Source: Bradyrhizobium jicamae (GTDB lineage Bacteria; Pseudomonadota; Alphaproteobacteria; Rhizobiales; Xanthobacteraceae). Taken from it: 32,255 nucleotides of DNA. Numbering within the stretch: the stretch's first letter is position 1; each line of letters opens with the position of its first letter. Location: contig NZ_JAFCJX010000052.1 of assembly GCF_018130695.1 (NCBI RefSeq), forward strand, positions 1-32,255. Direction: 5' to 3'. The translations under genes were made by a program, and so were the position numbers. Below the pieces are notes generated by a model. It saw nothing but the letters and a program-made list of their open reading frames with translations, did not search any database and was not told the origin of the DNA. Shown piece by piece: positions 1-7,894 of the stretch.

Positions 1-2
1 TG

Positions 3-68
3 CGCATCGGGCTCGAAGCCTTCCAAGCCATCAAATTTGGCGCCACTCTGGGGCTCCGCGATGTGTGA
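3..68 (+). CDS. Possible 3' end of an upstream gene (partial)
   Basis: From base 3 a frame stays open for 21 codons and ends in TGA at 66-68. Its translation reads RIGLEAFQAIKFGATLGLRDV. The composition is compatible with a real carboxy terminus, and repeat DNA begins directly after the stop, as expected past a gene end. I do not recognise the protein. The stretch is too short to exclude a chance open frame. Confidence 0.2.
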   Translation, partial: RIGLEAFQAIKFGATLGLRDV

Positions 69-89
69 ATCGAACAGCCGCTCTTCTGC

Positions 90-135
90 GGGGAGAGGTC
101 GGATCGCATCGCGAGATGCGATCCGAGTGAGGGGC
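90..135. repeat. Palindromic dispersed repeat
   Basis: A perfect 11 bp stem (100-110 with 115-125) surrounds the tetraloop GCGA, flanked by GGGGAGAGG on the left and GTGAGGGG on the right. The layout matches short palindromic intergenic repeats that I recall from Bradyrhizobium and Rhodopseudomonas genomes. The stem is visible in the sequence. The family assignment is from memory. Confidence 0.6.
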
Positions 136-215
136 ATGGCAACGTATGGCCGCAACAACGATCCGTCCGACTCATCGACGCGACGCAAAAATGAGACGGC
201 TATCGCGCGGAGAGA

Positions 216-260
216 GCCCCTCACCCTAACCCTCTCCCCGTGAAGAACGGGGAGAGGGAA
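216..260. terminator. Hairpin repeat, probable terminator of the efflux operon
   Basis: CCCTCTCCCC (230-239) pairs perfectly with GGGGAGAGGG (249-258) over a 9-base loop. It is preceded by CCCTCACCCTAA, the signature of a repeat dispersed in many proteobacteria. The hairpin lies immediately after the stop codon of the minus-strand transporter gene (261-263). It could therefore end or stabilise that transcript. No clear U-run follows, so intrinsic termination is inferred. Confidence 0.5.
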
Positions 261-1889
261 CTACGAGACCGCAACACCACACTTCCTCAGCACCGTCTTC
301 GCAAAACCAAACGGTGCCGGCGTGAACGGTCCGGGCGGCGCCCGCTTCATCAGCGCGACGCAACCGAGCGCCGCCATCGCGAGCCAGAAGCACAGCCAGA
401 AGCCGTCGATGTAGGCGAGCACATTGGCCTCGCGCTGCACCCGTGCCGCCAGCGTGCCCACGGCGCGCGCGTTGGCCGATGCCGCGCCATGGCTGGCATA
501 GCTCTCCGCCATCTTCTGCAGAAGGCGCACGACGTCGGGATCGCCGTTCTGGACGTACTGCCCGAGATAATTGGAGTGGATCTGCTCGCGCACGCGGAGC
601 CAGGTGCCCATCAAGGCGACGCCGATCTCGGCGCCACCGAGCCGCATGATCTGGATATAGGCGGCAATGGTCGTGGAACGCGACGGATCCACATTGGAGA
701 GCAACAGGATGATGATCGGCAACAACGTGAAGGCCTGACCCACCGAGGTCAGCAACACGATGCCGACGAAATCCTCCCGCGCCCAATCGTGGCTCAACTG
801 CGTGCCCAGGAGATTGGCGGCGGCGAAGGCTGAAAAGCCGAGCACGACGACGGTCCGCGGATCGAAATACCTGAGCAGGACGATCGAGATCGGCACCAAG
901 ACGAAAGCCGGCAACGCGCCGCAGGTCAGCAGCAGCACACCCGATTGCTCCGGTCGCATCGACGCGATCGTGCCGAGAAAGTTCGGCACCAGCGACGAGT
1001 TGCAGAGGCTGGTCAGCGTGTACAGCAGGATGGCCGTTAGTGCGAGGCCGACGTTGCGCGAGAACAGCACGTTGAAATGCGCCCAGGGCTGGCGCACCAG
1101 GGTCTCGTTGATCAGGAAAAGAACGAACAGGACGCCGCCGCCGATCAGGAGCGCCATGACCGTGCCGGACTCCAGCCAATCCAGCCGATTGCCCTGGTCG
1201 AGCCCGGCATAGATCATCGACACGCCGGCACCGAGCAGCAGCATGCCGCCCCAATCGGCGTGCCGCAGCAGATCGTGATTCACCGGCTCGCGCGGCGTGC
1301 CGAGATAGACCATCAAGGCCATCAGCGGCGCGATCACCACGCTCTGCCAATACAGCCACTGCCAGCCGAGATGATCGACGTAGAACCCGACCAGCGAGCT
1401 CGACGTATCCAGCGCGAAGCCGACACGGATCGCATAGATCGAGATCGCCGGCAGCCACCAGCGGATCGGCAGGTTGCGCAGAATGATCATCAGCGTCGCC
1501 GGCACGAAGGTGCCGAGCAGCATGCCGTGGATGATGCTGAGTCCGATCAGTGTCGCAAAATCGTGCACGAACGGGATGATCAGCGAGATGAAGGCGTAGA
1601 CGAGACTGGGGATGCCGAGCACACGGCGCAGGCCGAACACCGTGGCGAGCCAGGCGACCGCGGGCGCTATCAGGATCTGCGAGCCGATGCCGGCGGTCGA
1701 CAGCCAGGCGCCTTCGTCAAAGCCGAGCGAGAAAGCACCGCGCAGATCCGGCAGACCGACCGACGTCAGCCGACTGTCGAAATTCGCCAGGAACGAGCCG
1801 AGCAGAACCGCGCCGACCGCGAACAGCGGCTGCGGCGCGATGCCGCCGCGCGAGACCGGGCCGCGATCGCCGTCGTCACTTGCCGCCAT
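261..1889 (-). CDS. DHA2-family MFS efflux transporter (EmrB-like)
   Basis: This encodes a 542-residue inner-membrane drug/proton antiporter of the 14-helix DHA2 group, the size usual for EmrB. The protein is a run of hydrophobic helices starting near residue 21 (FAVGAVLLGSFLANF). The family signature at the end of helix 1, normally LDxTIVNVALP, is diverged here to NFDSRLTSVGLP. The start chosen is the ATG at 1889, giving MAASDDGD. An open frame extends further upstream but lies inside the preceding gene. The start overlaps the last 14 bases of the membrane-fusion gene, so the two are almost certainly translationally coupled. Together they should form a tripartite pump with an outer-membrane channel encoded elsewhere. 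The substrate cannot be read from sequence. The function class is confident. Confidence 0.9.
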   Translation of the reverse strand: MAASDDGDRGPVSRGGIAPQPLFAVGAVLLGSFLANFDSRLTSVGLPDLRGAFSLGFDEGAWLSTAGIGSQILIAPAVAWLATVFGLRRVLGIPSLVYAFISLIIPFVHDFATLIGLSIIHGMLLGTFVPATLMIILRNLPIRWWLPAISIYAIRVGFALDTSSSLVGFYVDHLGWQWLYWQSVVIAPLMALMVYLGTPREPVNHDLLRHADWGGMLLLGAGVSMIYAGLDQGNRLDWLESGTVMALLIGGGVLFVLFLINETLVRQPWAHFNVLFSRNVGLALTAILLYTLTSLCNSSLVPNFLGTIASMRPEQSGVLLLTCGALPAFVLVPISIVLLRYFDPRTVVVLGFSAFAAANLLGTQLSHDWAREDFVGIVLLTSVGQAFTLLPIIILLLSNVDPSRSTTIAAYIQIMRLGGAEIGVALMGTWLRVREQIHSNYLGQYVQNGDPDVVRLLQKMAESYASHGAASANARAVGTLAARVQREANVLAYIDGFWLCFWLAMAALGCVALMKRAPPGPFTPAPFGFAKTVLRKCGVAVS

Positions 1890-3009
1890 CGGCAGGCGCT
1901 CCGGCCGTGTTGATGTCGGTGACGACGGACATGCCGGGCAGCAGCCGCTCCAGCAGCTTCTGGCCCTTGTCGAGCTGGATGCGCACGGGGATGCGCTGCA
2001 CCACCTTGGTGAAATTGCCGGTGGCGTTGTCGGGCGGCAGCAGCGCGAATTGCGAGCCGCTGGCAGGGGCAATGCGCTCGACGCGGCCGCGCAGCTTCTC
2101 GTTCGAGAAACTGTCGACGGTGATCTCGACCGGCTGACCCGGCTTGACGTGGGTGAGCTGCGTTTCCTTGTAGTTCGCGATCACATAGACATCGGGCAGC
2201 GGCACGACGTTGATCAGGTTGGTGCCTGTGTTGACGTAGTCACCCGGCTGCACCTGCCGCTCACCGGTGACGCCATCGAACGGCGCGACGATCTTTGTGT
2301 AGCCAAGCTTCAGCTTCGCCGCCGCAAGCGTCGCCTTGGCGCCTTCGAGATCGGCGGCGCGCTGCTTCTTGGTGCCCTGCAGGACTTCGAGCTGATGCTT
2401 CTGGGCCGCGATCACGGCGCGGCTGGCGCGGACGTCGGCCTGCGCCTTGGCATAACCGGCGGTCGCTTGTTCCAGCCGCTGCCGCGTGCCGGACTCGGAT
2501 TGCGACAGCGATTGCTGGCGCTCCTGCTCCTGCCGCGCCTCGACCTCCTGCGCTTCCGCGGAGACGCGCGCGGCTTCGGCCTGCGCGATCGTCGCGTATT
2601 GCAGCTCGACCTGGTTGTTCAGATTGTCGAGGGCTGCCTGCGCGCCGACGACACCGGCATCGGCCTGCGCGACCTGGGCCTGATAGTCGGCGGGATCGAT
2701 CTGCACCAGCAGATCGCCGGCCTTGACGCGCTGAAAATCCTTCACCGCGACCGTCAGCACTTCACCGGAGACACGGCTGCTGAGCTTTGTCAGTTCCGCG
2801 CGGATATAGGCGTCGTTGGTCGACTGGATCGTGGCGTTGCCGACCCAGGCATCCCAACGCGCCGTCGCCAGCACGATGAAACCGAGCGCGACGATGACGG
2901 CGAACAGCGGAATCGTGAAGCGGCTCCAGAAGCCGCTCGGCGCAGGTTGCAGCTTTGGCGCCGTCGGCGCGGTCACAGGGGCGGGTTGCTGGCTCGCTTG
3001 ATCTGTCAC
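1876..3009 (-). CDS. HlyD/EmrA-family membrane fusion protein
   Basis: This periplasmic adaptor subunit of a tripartite efflux pump has a cytoplasmic tail of about 30 residues. One membrane helix follows at about residues 31-50 (FTIPLFAVIVALGFIVLATA). Next come a first lipoyl half-motif (SSRVSGEVLTVAVKDFQRVKAGD), a long Ala/Glu/Gln-rich coiled-coil hairpin, the second lipoyl half (IVAPFDGVTGERQVQPGDYV) and a beta-barrel region. Length is 377 residues, normal for EmrA. The open frame begins at a GTG at 3027, but GAAGGGA lies six bases before an in-frame GTG at 3009. I therefore place the start there (MTDQASQQP). It is the first gene of the pair with the DHA2 transporter. No regulator gene of the MarR or TetR type lies beside it. 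Confidence 0.9.
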   Translation of the reverse strand: MTDQASQQPAPVTAPTAPKLQPAPSGFWSRFTIPLFAVIVALGFIVLATARWDAWVGNATIQSTNDAYIRAELTKLSSRVSGEVLTVAVKDFQRVKAGDLLVQIDPADYQAQVAQADAGVVGAQAALDNLNNQVELQYATIAQAEAARVSAEAQEVEARQEQERQQSLSQSESGTRQRLEQATAGYAKAQADVRASRAVIAAQKHQLEVLQGTKKQRAADLEGAKATLAAAKLKLGYTKIVAPFDGVTGERQVQPGDYVNTGTNLINVVPLPDVYVIANYKETQLTHVKPGQPVEITVDSFSNEKLRGRVERIAPASGSQFALLPPDNATGNFTKVVQRIPVRIQLDKGQKLLERLLPGMSVVTDINTAGAPADGGK

Positions 3010-3075
3010 GACGATCCCTTCACGCACGCTCTGGAATACCGGACGACATTATCAACCTTAGATGTCGATCATGCC

Positions 3076-3870
3076 TCAGACGGTCTTTTCCGGCCACCGG
3101 CAAAGATCGTTGATCAGGCATACCTCGCAGCGCGGCTTGCGTGCGAGGCAGGTGTAGCGGCCATGCAGGATCAGCCAGTGATGGGCGTGCAGCATGAACT
3201 CGGACGGGATCACCTTCTCGAGCCCGAGCTCGACCTCGAGCGGTGAGTTGCCGGGTGCAAGGCCGGTGCGATTGCCGACGCGGAACACATGGGTGTCGAC
3301 CGCCATCGTGTGCTCGCCGAACGCCATGTTGAGCACGACATTCGCGGTCTTGCGGCCGGCGCCGGGCAATGACTCGATCTCAGGCCGCGTGCGCGGCACC
3401 TCGCCGCCGAATTCGGCGATCAGCTTCTCCGACAGCGCGATGACGTTCTTGGCCTTGTTGCGATAAAGCCCGATGGTCTTGATGTAATCGCGGACCTTGT
3501 CCTCGCCGAGGTCGAGCATCTTCTCCGGCGTGTCGGCCACCGCAAACAGCGCGCGGGTCGCCTTGTTGACGCCGGCGTCGGTTGCCTGCGCCGACAGCAC
3601 CACGGCGACCAGCAGCGTATAGGGATTGAGATGCTCGAGCTCGCCCTTCGGTTCCGGATTGGCCTTGCGGAACCGGCTGAAGACCTCGTGCACCTCCTCC
3701 GCCGTCCAGGGCTTGAACCTCGGAGCTTTTGGCTTGGCTGCCTTAGGTTTAGCCGCCTCGGGTTTGGCCGCCTTCTTTGCCACGCGAGGCGGCGCCTTGG
3801 CGGCTTTCTTCGTCGGCGCGGATCGAACGCTCGATGTCTTGGCGCGTTGAGGGCGGATGATTTTGGCCAT
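3076..3870 (-). CDS. nth: Endonuclease III
   Basis: This bifunctional DNA glycosylase/AP lyase removes oxidised pyrimidines in base-excision repair. The 264-residue protein carries the helix-hairpin-helix LPGAGRKTANVVL with the catalytic lysine at about K174, and the catalytic aspartate in AVDTHVFRV at about D192. The C-X6-C-X2-C-X5-C iron-sulfur ligands are Cys241, 248, 251 and 257. All key residues are present. The start is the ATG at 3870, because the open frame beyond it runs into the divergent DUF2244 gene. An unusual lysine/alanine/proline-rich tail of about 50 residues precedes the catalytic core and contains repeated KPKAA/AKPKA units. The divergent neighbour starts only 22 bases away. 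Identification is secure. Confidence 0.96.
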   Translation of the reverse strand: MAKIIRPQRAKTSSVRSAPTKKAAKAPPRVAKKAAKPEAAKPKAAKPKAPRFKPWTAEEVHEVFSRFRKANPEPKGELEHLNPYTLLVAVVLSAQATDAGVNKATRALFAVADTPEKMLDLGEDKVRDYIKTIGLYRNKAKNVIALSEKLIAEFGGEVPRTRPEIESLPGAGRKTANVVLNMAFGEHTMAVDTHVFRVGNRTGLAPGNSPLEVELGLEKVIPSEFMLHAHHWLILHGRYTCLARKPRCEVCLINDLCRWPEKTV

Positions 3871-3892
3871 GATCGGGATATACTGACACGTC

Positions 3893-4423
3893 ATGACCGC
3901 AGGCAACGACTTTGATCCCAAAGCTGACGTCGAGGCCGAGCCGAAATTGTTCTCGGCGCTATTGACGCCGCATCGCTCGCTGAGCCGCACCGGTTTCGTG
4001 GTGCTGATGACATTCGTGACGGTCATCAGCTTCGTCGCCGGCGTCGTGTTCTGGTGGATGGGCGCCTGGCCGATCTTCGGCTTCTTCGGGCTCGACGTGC
4101 TGATCATCTACTGGGCGTTCAAAGTGAATTTCCGCACCGCCAGGGCGAGCGAGGAAATCACCGTGACGCCGTCGGAGCTGCGGGTCCGCCGGGTCAGCCA
4201 TCGCGGCCATGTGGTGGAATGGGTGCTCAATCCGCTCTGGGTGCAGTTCGAGCAGACCGCGCATGAGGAATTCGGAATCGAGCGGCTTTACCTGGTCTCA
4301 CGGGGCCGCCGGGTCAGCGTCGGCAGCTTTTTGAGCCCGGACGAAAAAGCGAGCTTTTCCAAGGCCTTGCTTGTTGCGTTGAACACCGCGAAGCGCGGCC
4401 CCACCTACAATCCCATCCATTGA
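3893..4423 (+). CDS. DUF2244 domain-containing membrane protein
   Basis: This 176-residue protein has an acidic amino terminus (DFDPKADVEAEP) and the motif LTPHRSLSRTGFVVLM that opens DUF2244 proteins. Two adjacent transmembrane helices follow at about residues 34-57 and 60-80. The cytoplasmic carboxy-terminal half has beta-rich character, including VEWVLNPLWVQF and LYLVSRGRRVSVGSFLSPDEK. It is a typical full-length member of a conserved alphaproteobacterial family without established function. The gene is divergent from nth with 22 bp between start codons. It is followed closely by the Ada-like gene, with which it may be cotranscribed. No strong Shine-Dalgarno sequence is visible before the ATG. 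I do not propose a function. Confidence 0.85.
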   Translation: MTAGNDFDPKADVEAEPKLFSALLTPHRSLSRTGFVVLMTFVTVISFVAGVVFWWMGAWPIFGFFGLDVLIIYWAFKVNFRTARASEEITVTPSELRVRRVSHRGHVVEWVLNPLWVQFEQTAHEEFGIERLYLVSRGRRVSVGSFLSPDEKASFSKALLVALNTAKRGPTYNPIH

Positions 4424-4457
4424 TCGTTTGTCGGAAATCGGGTGGTTTGGACGCGCC

Positions 4458-5375
4458 ATGGCTCCTAAATCTGAACCCATGATGATATCAGCCATCCATG
4501 ACGAACGCCTGGCCAAGCCGGGCACACAGCACGCCGCATTGCGCGACTACGACTCGGTGCGGCGCGCGATCGCCTTCATCTCCGAGCACTGGCGCACGCA
4601 GCCGACCATCGAGGCGATGGCCGATGCCGCCGCGGTGACGCCGGATGAGCTCCACCATCTGTTCCGCCGCTGGGCCGGGCTGACGCCAAAGGCCTTCATG
4701 CAGGCGCTGACGCTCGACCACGCCAAGGGCCTGCTGCGCGACTCCGCCAGCGTGCTCGACGCGGCGCTGGACTCAGGCCTGTCGGGCCCGGGCCGGCTGC
4801 ACGATCTCTTCGTCACCCATGAAGCGATGTCGCCGGGCGAATGGAAGAATGGCGGCGCCGGCATGATCTTGCGCTACGGCTTCCATCCTTCTCCGTTCGG
4901 CACCGCGATCGTGATCGCGACCGACCGCGGGCTGGCAGGCCTTGCCTTCGCCGATCACGGCGACGAAGCGACTGCGTTTGCCGACATGAAGCGACGCTGG
5001 CCGAACGCGACCTATGTCGAGGACGCCGACGGCACCGTCGCGCTGGCACAGCGCGTGTTCGATACGCGGCTGTGGCGGCCCGACCAGCCGCTGCGCGTGG
5101 TGCTGATCGGCACCGATTTCGAGGTGCGGGTGTGGGAGACGCTGCTGAAGATCCCGATGGGTCGCGCGGTCAGCTATTCCGACATCGCCTGCAAGATCAG
5201 CAGGCCGAAGGCCTCACGCGCCGTCGGCGCCGCGGTCGGCCGCAACCCGGTGTCGTTCGTGGTGCCGTGCCACCGCGCGCTCGGCAAGAGCGGCGCGCTG
5301 ACCGGCTATCACTGGGGCATCACGCGCAAGCAGGCGATGCTCGGCTGGGAAGCCGGGCAAGTGGGATTGCATTGA
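4458..5375 (+). CDS. Ada-like protein: AraC HTH fused to O6-methylguanine-DNA methyltransferase
   Basis: This encodes a suicide DNA-repair protein transferring methyl groups from O6-methylguanine to its own cysteine. Residues about 33-130 form an AraC-type helix-turn-helix (TIEAMADAAAVTPDELHHLFRRWAGLTPKAF). Residues about 138-300 form the methyltransferase, with the active site VVPCHR (Cys271) and the downstream ALTGYHWGITRKQAMLGWE block. The amino-terminal Ada zinc domain, which senses methylphosphotriesters, is absent. DNA binding is thus uncoupled from the classical Ada switch. A TTG at 4428 and an ATG at 4479 are alternative starts. No start has a good ribosome site, and I chose the ATG at 4458. 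It follows the DUF2244 gene by 34 bases and ends next to the 130 bp inverted-repeat element. Confidence 0.88.
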   Translation: MAPKSEPMMISAIHDERLAKPGTQHAALRDYDSVRRAIAFISEHWRTQPTIEAMADAAAVTPDELHHLFRRWAGLTPKAFMQALTLDHAKGLLRDSASVLDAALDSGLSGPGRLHDLFVTHEAMSPGEWKNGGAGMILRYGFHPSPFGTAIVIATDRGLAGLAFADHGDEATAFADMKRRWPNATYVEDADGTVALAQRVFDTRLWRPDQPLRVVLIGTDFEVRVWETLLKIPMGRAVSYSDIACKISRPKASRAVGAAVGRNPVSFVVPCHRALGKSGALTGYHWGITRKQAMLGWEAGQVGLH

Positions 5376-5377
5376 GA

Positions 5378-5507
5378 GATTTGTAGGGTGGGCAAAGGCG
5401 CTCTTGCGCCGTGCCCACCATTCTCGGCGTGCTCGTGATGGTGGGCACGCTTCCGCCTTCGCTCTTCGAGCTACGGCGGACAAGTCGCTTTGCCCACCCT
5501 ACAAATC
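5378..5507. repeat. 130 bp element with perfect 20 bp terminal inverted repeats
   Basis: The outer arms 5378-5397 and 5488-5507 are perfect 20-base inverted copies (core TTGTAGGGTGGGCAAAG). An inner perfect 12 bp stem, CGTGCCCACCAT (5410-5421) with 5438-5449, adds a second hairpin. The element fills the gap between two convergent genes and could fold into a cruciform or a bidirectional terminator in RNA. It resembles TAGGGTGGGCAAAG repeats that I recall as dispersed in Bradyrhizobium genomes. It encodes no transposase, so it could be a MITE-like element. Confidence 0.75.
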
Positions 5508-5514
5508 CACGCGG

Positions 5515-6045
5515 CTACTGATCCAATCGTTTCCAGAACAGCGCCGTGTCGCACAGCCTTCCATCGGGAAACAGCGCGTAGTTCGGAATCAATCCGCACT
5601 CCGTCCAGCCGGCGCGCTTGTAGAGGCGGTAGCCGTTGTCGCCGGGCACGGTGTCGAGCACCAGCAACCAGCGGCCGCAGCGTTTGGCCTCGTCCTCGAT
5701 GCGCGCCATCAGCAATGCGCCAACGCCGCGGCCGCGTGCTGCGCGATGCACCAGCATCTTCTTGACGTCGGCGCGGTGCGGCTGGTTGGGCGGCGTGTCG
5801 AGGCCGAGTTGCACGGTGCCGACGATCTTGCCGTCGAGCTTGGCGACCAGCAGCACCGTATCGCCGGCCGCAACTGACTTCGCGACCTTGCGGAAGAATG
5901 CCAGGCCATCTCCTTGCGAGAACGGCGCCATGAAGCTGACGCTGGCGCCGCCCGCGACACAATCGACGAGGACGGACGCGAGCTCATTCAGCGCCGTGTC
6001 GGAGACCGGCGCTGCGAGAACGGAGAGTTCGACCGCGCCGCTCAC
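5515..6045 (-). CDS. GNAT-family N-acetyltransferase
   Basis: This encodes a 176-residue acetyl-CoA-dependent transferase. The acetyl-CoA pyrophosphate-binding loop is VHRAARGRGVGALLM (R-G-x-G-V-G form), followed by the usual helix ARIEDEAKRCG. Strand beta5 (LLVLDTVPG) and YRLYKRAGWTECGLIPNYA follow, which is the motif B region in many GNATs. The start is a GTG at 6045 that overlaps the gpmA stop codon as GTGA. It is therefore the last, translationally coupled gene of the dapB-gpmA run. The substrate cannot be deduced. Close relatives are usually annotated simply as GNAT acetyltransferases. Confidence 0.88.
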   Translation of the reverse strand: MSGAVELSVLAAPVSDTALNELASVLVDCVAGGASVSFMAPFSQGDGLAFFRKVAKSVAAGDTVLLVAKLDGKIVGTVQLGLDTPPNQPHRADVKKMLVHRAARGRGVGALLMARIEDEAKRCGRWLLVLDTVPGDNGYRLYKRAGWTECGLIPNYALFPDGRLCDTALFWKRLDQ

Positions 6046-6665
6046 GCGGCGAGATCAACCTTGGACGCCACCGTCGCATCCGCATTGAGGCGATAGATCA
6101 CCGGCGCGCCGGTCGCGAGCTCACGCTTGAGGATCTGCTCGGGCGTCAGCTTCTCCAGCACCATGATCAGCGCGCGCAGCGAATTGCCGTGGGCGGCGAC
6201 CAGCGTGCGTTCGCCGCGCAGCACGCCGGGCAAGATCTCCTTGACGTAATAGGGCAGCGCGCGCGCCAGCGTGTCCTTCAGGCTCTCGCCGCCGGGCGGC
6301 GGCACGTCGTAGGAGCGGCGCCAGACCAGCACCTGGTCCTCGCCCCACTTCTTGCGGGCGTCGTCCTTGTTGAGGCCTGAGAGATCGCCATAGTCGCGTT
6401 CGTTGAGCGCGAGATCCTTCGTGGTCTTCAAGCCGGTCTGGCCGAGCTCGGCCAGCAACAGCTTCAGCGTATGTTGCGCGCGGGTCAGGTCGGAGGTGAA
6501 GGCGACGTCAAACGACAGGCCTTGTGCTTTCAATTTGCGGCCGGCTTCCTTGGCCTCGGCGATGCCCTGCTCGGTGAGATCAGGATCCTTCCAGCCGGTG
6601 AACAGGTTCTTCAGATTCCAGTCGCTCTGGCCGTGCCGGACCAGCACAAGAAGACGTTCGCTCAT
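6042..6665 (-). CDS. gpmA: 2,3-bisphosphoglycerate-dependent phosphoglycerate mutase
   Basis: This enzyme interconverts 3- and 2-phosphoglycerate in glycolysis and gluconeogenesis through a phosphohistidine intermediate. The 207-residue protein has the RHG signature LVRHGQSDWNLKNLFTGW with His11. It also has NERDYGDLSGLNKDDARKKWG with the proton donor Glu89, and the second catalytic histidine in VAAHGNSLRAL (His159). Length is shorter than the E. coli enzyme (250) but normal for the rhizobial form. It lies 30 bases after dapB and overlaps the GNAT gene by four bases, so the three are probably one transcript. Identification is secure. Confidence 0.95.
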   Translation of the reverse strand: MSERLLVLVRHGQSDWNLKNLFTGWKDPDLTEQGIAEAKEAGRKLKAQGLSFDVAFTSDLTRAQHTLKLLLAELGQTGLKTTKDLALNERDYGDLSGLNKDDARKKWGEDQVLVWRRSYDVPPPGGESLKDTLARALPYYVKEILPGVLRGERTLVAAHGNSLRALIMVLEKLTPEQILKRELATGAPVIYRLNADATVASKVDLAA

Positions 6666-6695
6666 TCCAATACTTCCGTTTCTGCTAGCTGAAAG

Positions 6696-7508
6696 TTAAT
6701 CGCTCAATCCCAGCACGTCGGCCATGGTATAGAAGCCGGGCTTCTTGCCATGCGCCCACAGCGCCGCCTTCAGCGCGCCCTGCGCGAACAGCGTGCGGTC
6801 CTCGGCGTGGTGCGACAGCGTGATGCGCTCGGACGGGCCGGCGAAGATCACGCTGTGATCGCCCGCCGCGGTGCCGCCGCGCAGCGAGGCAAAGCCGATA
6901 TCGCCGGGACGCCGCGCGCCGGTCAGTCCGTCGCGGCCGCGCGCCGAATGCTGCTCGAGCGCGATCTTGCGGCCTGCCGCGGCGGCCTCGCCGAGCATCA
7001 ACGCAGTGCCTGACGGCGCGTCGATCTTGGCCTTGTGGTGCAATTCCAGGATCTCGATGTCAAAGCTCTGGTCGAGCGACTGCGCGACGCGCTTGACCAG
7101 CGCGGCCAGCAGATTGACGCCGAGGCTCATATTGCCCGACCGCACCACGACGGCGCGGTTGGTCACGCTCTTGATCACGGCCTCGTCCGACGACGACAGG
7201 CCGGTGGTGCCGATGACATGGACGAGGCCGCGCTCGGCCGCGATCGCAACATTGGCGATGCTCGCCGCCGGCACGGTGAAATCGAGGATGCCGTCGGCTT
7301 TCGCCGACATGGTCCAGAGATCGGCGGAGAGCTCGATGCCGTTGGCCGGCAGGCCCGCCAGCACGCCGGCGTCCTTGCCGAGCAGCTCCGAGCCCGGCGC
7401 TTCCAGCGCGCCTGCCAGCACCGCACCCGGTGTTTCCGAAATCACCCGCGTCAGCGCGCGGCCCATCCGGCCGCCGGCGCCCGCAACAATCAACCGCATG
7501 TCAGCCAT
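6696..7508 (-). CDS. dapB: 4-hydroxy-tetrahydrodipicolinate reductase
   Basis: DapB catalyses the second committed step of lysine/diaminopimelate synthesis, feeding both protein and peptidoglycan. The 270-residue protein has the nucleotide-binding loop VAGAGGRMGRAL (residues about 8-19) and VIGTTGLS near residue 99. The family signature ELHHKAKIDAPSGTAL carries the catalytic histidine pair (157-158) and Lys161. GAGGTGAG just before the ATG at 7508 supports that start; an ATG three codons later is possible. The gene follows DUF1330 by 57 bases and precedes gpmA by 30. Identification is secure. Confidence 0.96.
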   Translation of the reverse strand: MADMRLIVAGAGGRMGRALTRVISETPGAVLAGALEAPGSELLGKDAGVLAGLPANGIELSADLWTMSAKADGILDFTVPAASIANVAIAAERGLVHVIGTTGLSSSDEAVIKSVTNRAVVVRSGNMSLGVNLLAALVKRVAQSLDQSFDIEILELHHKAKIDAPSGTALMLGEAAAAGRKIALEQHSARGRDGLTGARRPGDIGFASLRGGTAAGDHSVIFAGPSERITLSHHAEDRTLFAQGALKAALWAHGKKPGFYTMADVLGLSD

Positions 7509-7565
7509 GGCTCACCTCACCAGGGCCGTATAGCTGGCTATGCGTGTTCCGACAACCGCGGGGCC

Positions 7566-7868
7566 TCAGGGCTGCGGGCCGTCATAGCCCTCGATGATGA
7601 CAAGGTCCGCCGTGGAATGCGGCTGGCGGACCTTGATATTGGCCTGGTATTCCGGCGAGTTGAAGCAGGCCAGCGCGGTTTCGTAGTCCGGAAATTCGAT
7701 CACGACATTGCGCGAGCGGCTCTGGCCTTCCATCTCGGTAAACTTGCCACCGCGTACGACGAAGCGGCCGCCGAATTTCTTGAAGATCGCAGGGTTCGCA
7801 GCCGCGTAGGGCTTGTAGCCCTCGTCATTGTGCACGTCGACGCGCGCGATCCAGTATGCCTTTGCCAT
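7566..7868 (-). CDS. DUF1330 domain-containing protein
   Basis: This 100-residue dimeric-barrel-like protein has the typical DUF1330 sequence: AYWIARVDVHNDEGYKPYAAANPAIFKKFGGRFVVRGG, then the VVIEFPDYETALACFNSPEYQ block. The family belongs to the alpha+beta barrel superfamily related to EthD and antibiotic monooxygenases. No reaction is established for it. GGGAGAAG stands a few bases before the ATG, so the start is well supported. It lies 26 bases after pyrF and in front of dapB, so it is very likely cotranscribed with them. I cannot assign a function beyond the family. Confidence 0.88.
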   Translation of the reverse strand: MAKAYWIARVDVHNDEGYKPYAAANPAIFKKFGGRFVVRGGKFTEMEGQSRSRNVVIEFPDYETALACFNSPEYQANIKVRQPHSTADLVIIEGYDGPQP

Positions 7869-7894
7869 TGTTCTTCTCCCTTGTTGTTCGTTGT

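Noticed and set aside
226..1458. 410-residue minus-strand open frame
   Set aside because: It is in another frame of the same strand as the EmrB-like gene and has arginine-rich shadow composition. The 261-1889 frame has the MFS motifs.
5410..5449. Rho-independent terminator specific to the Ada-like gene
   Set aside because: The stem is the inner part of a larger inverted-repeat element and is not followed by a U-run.
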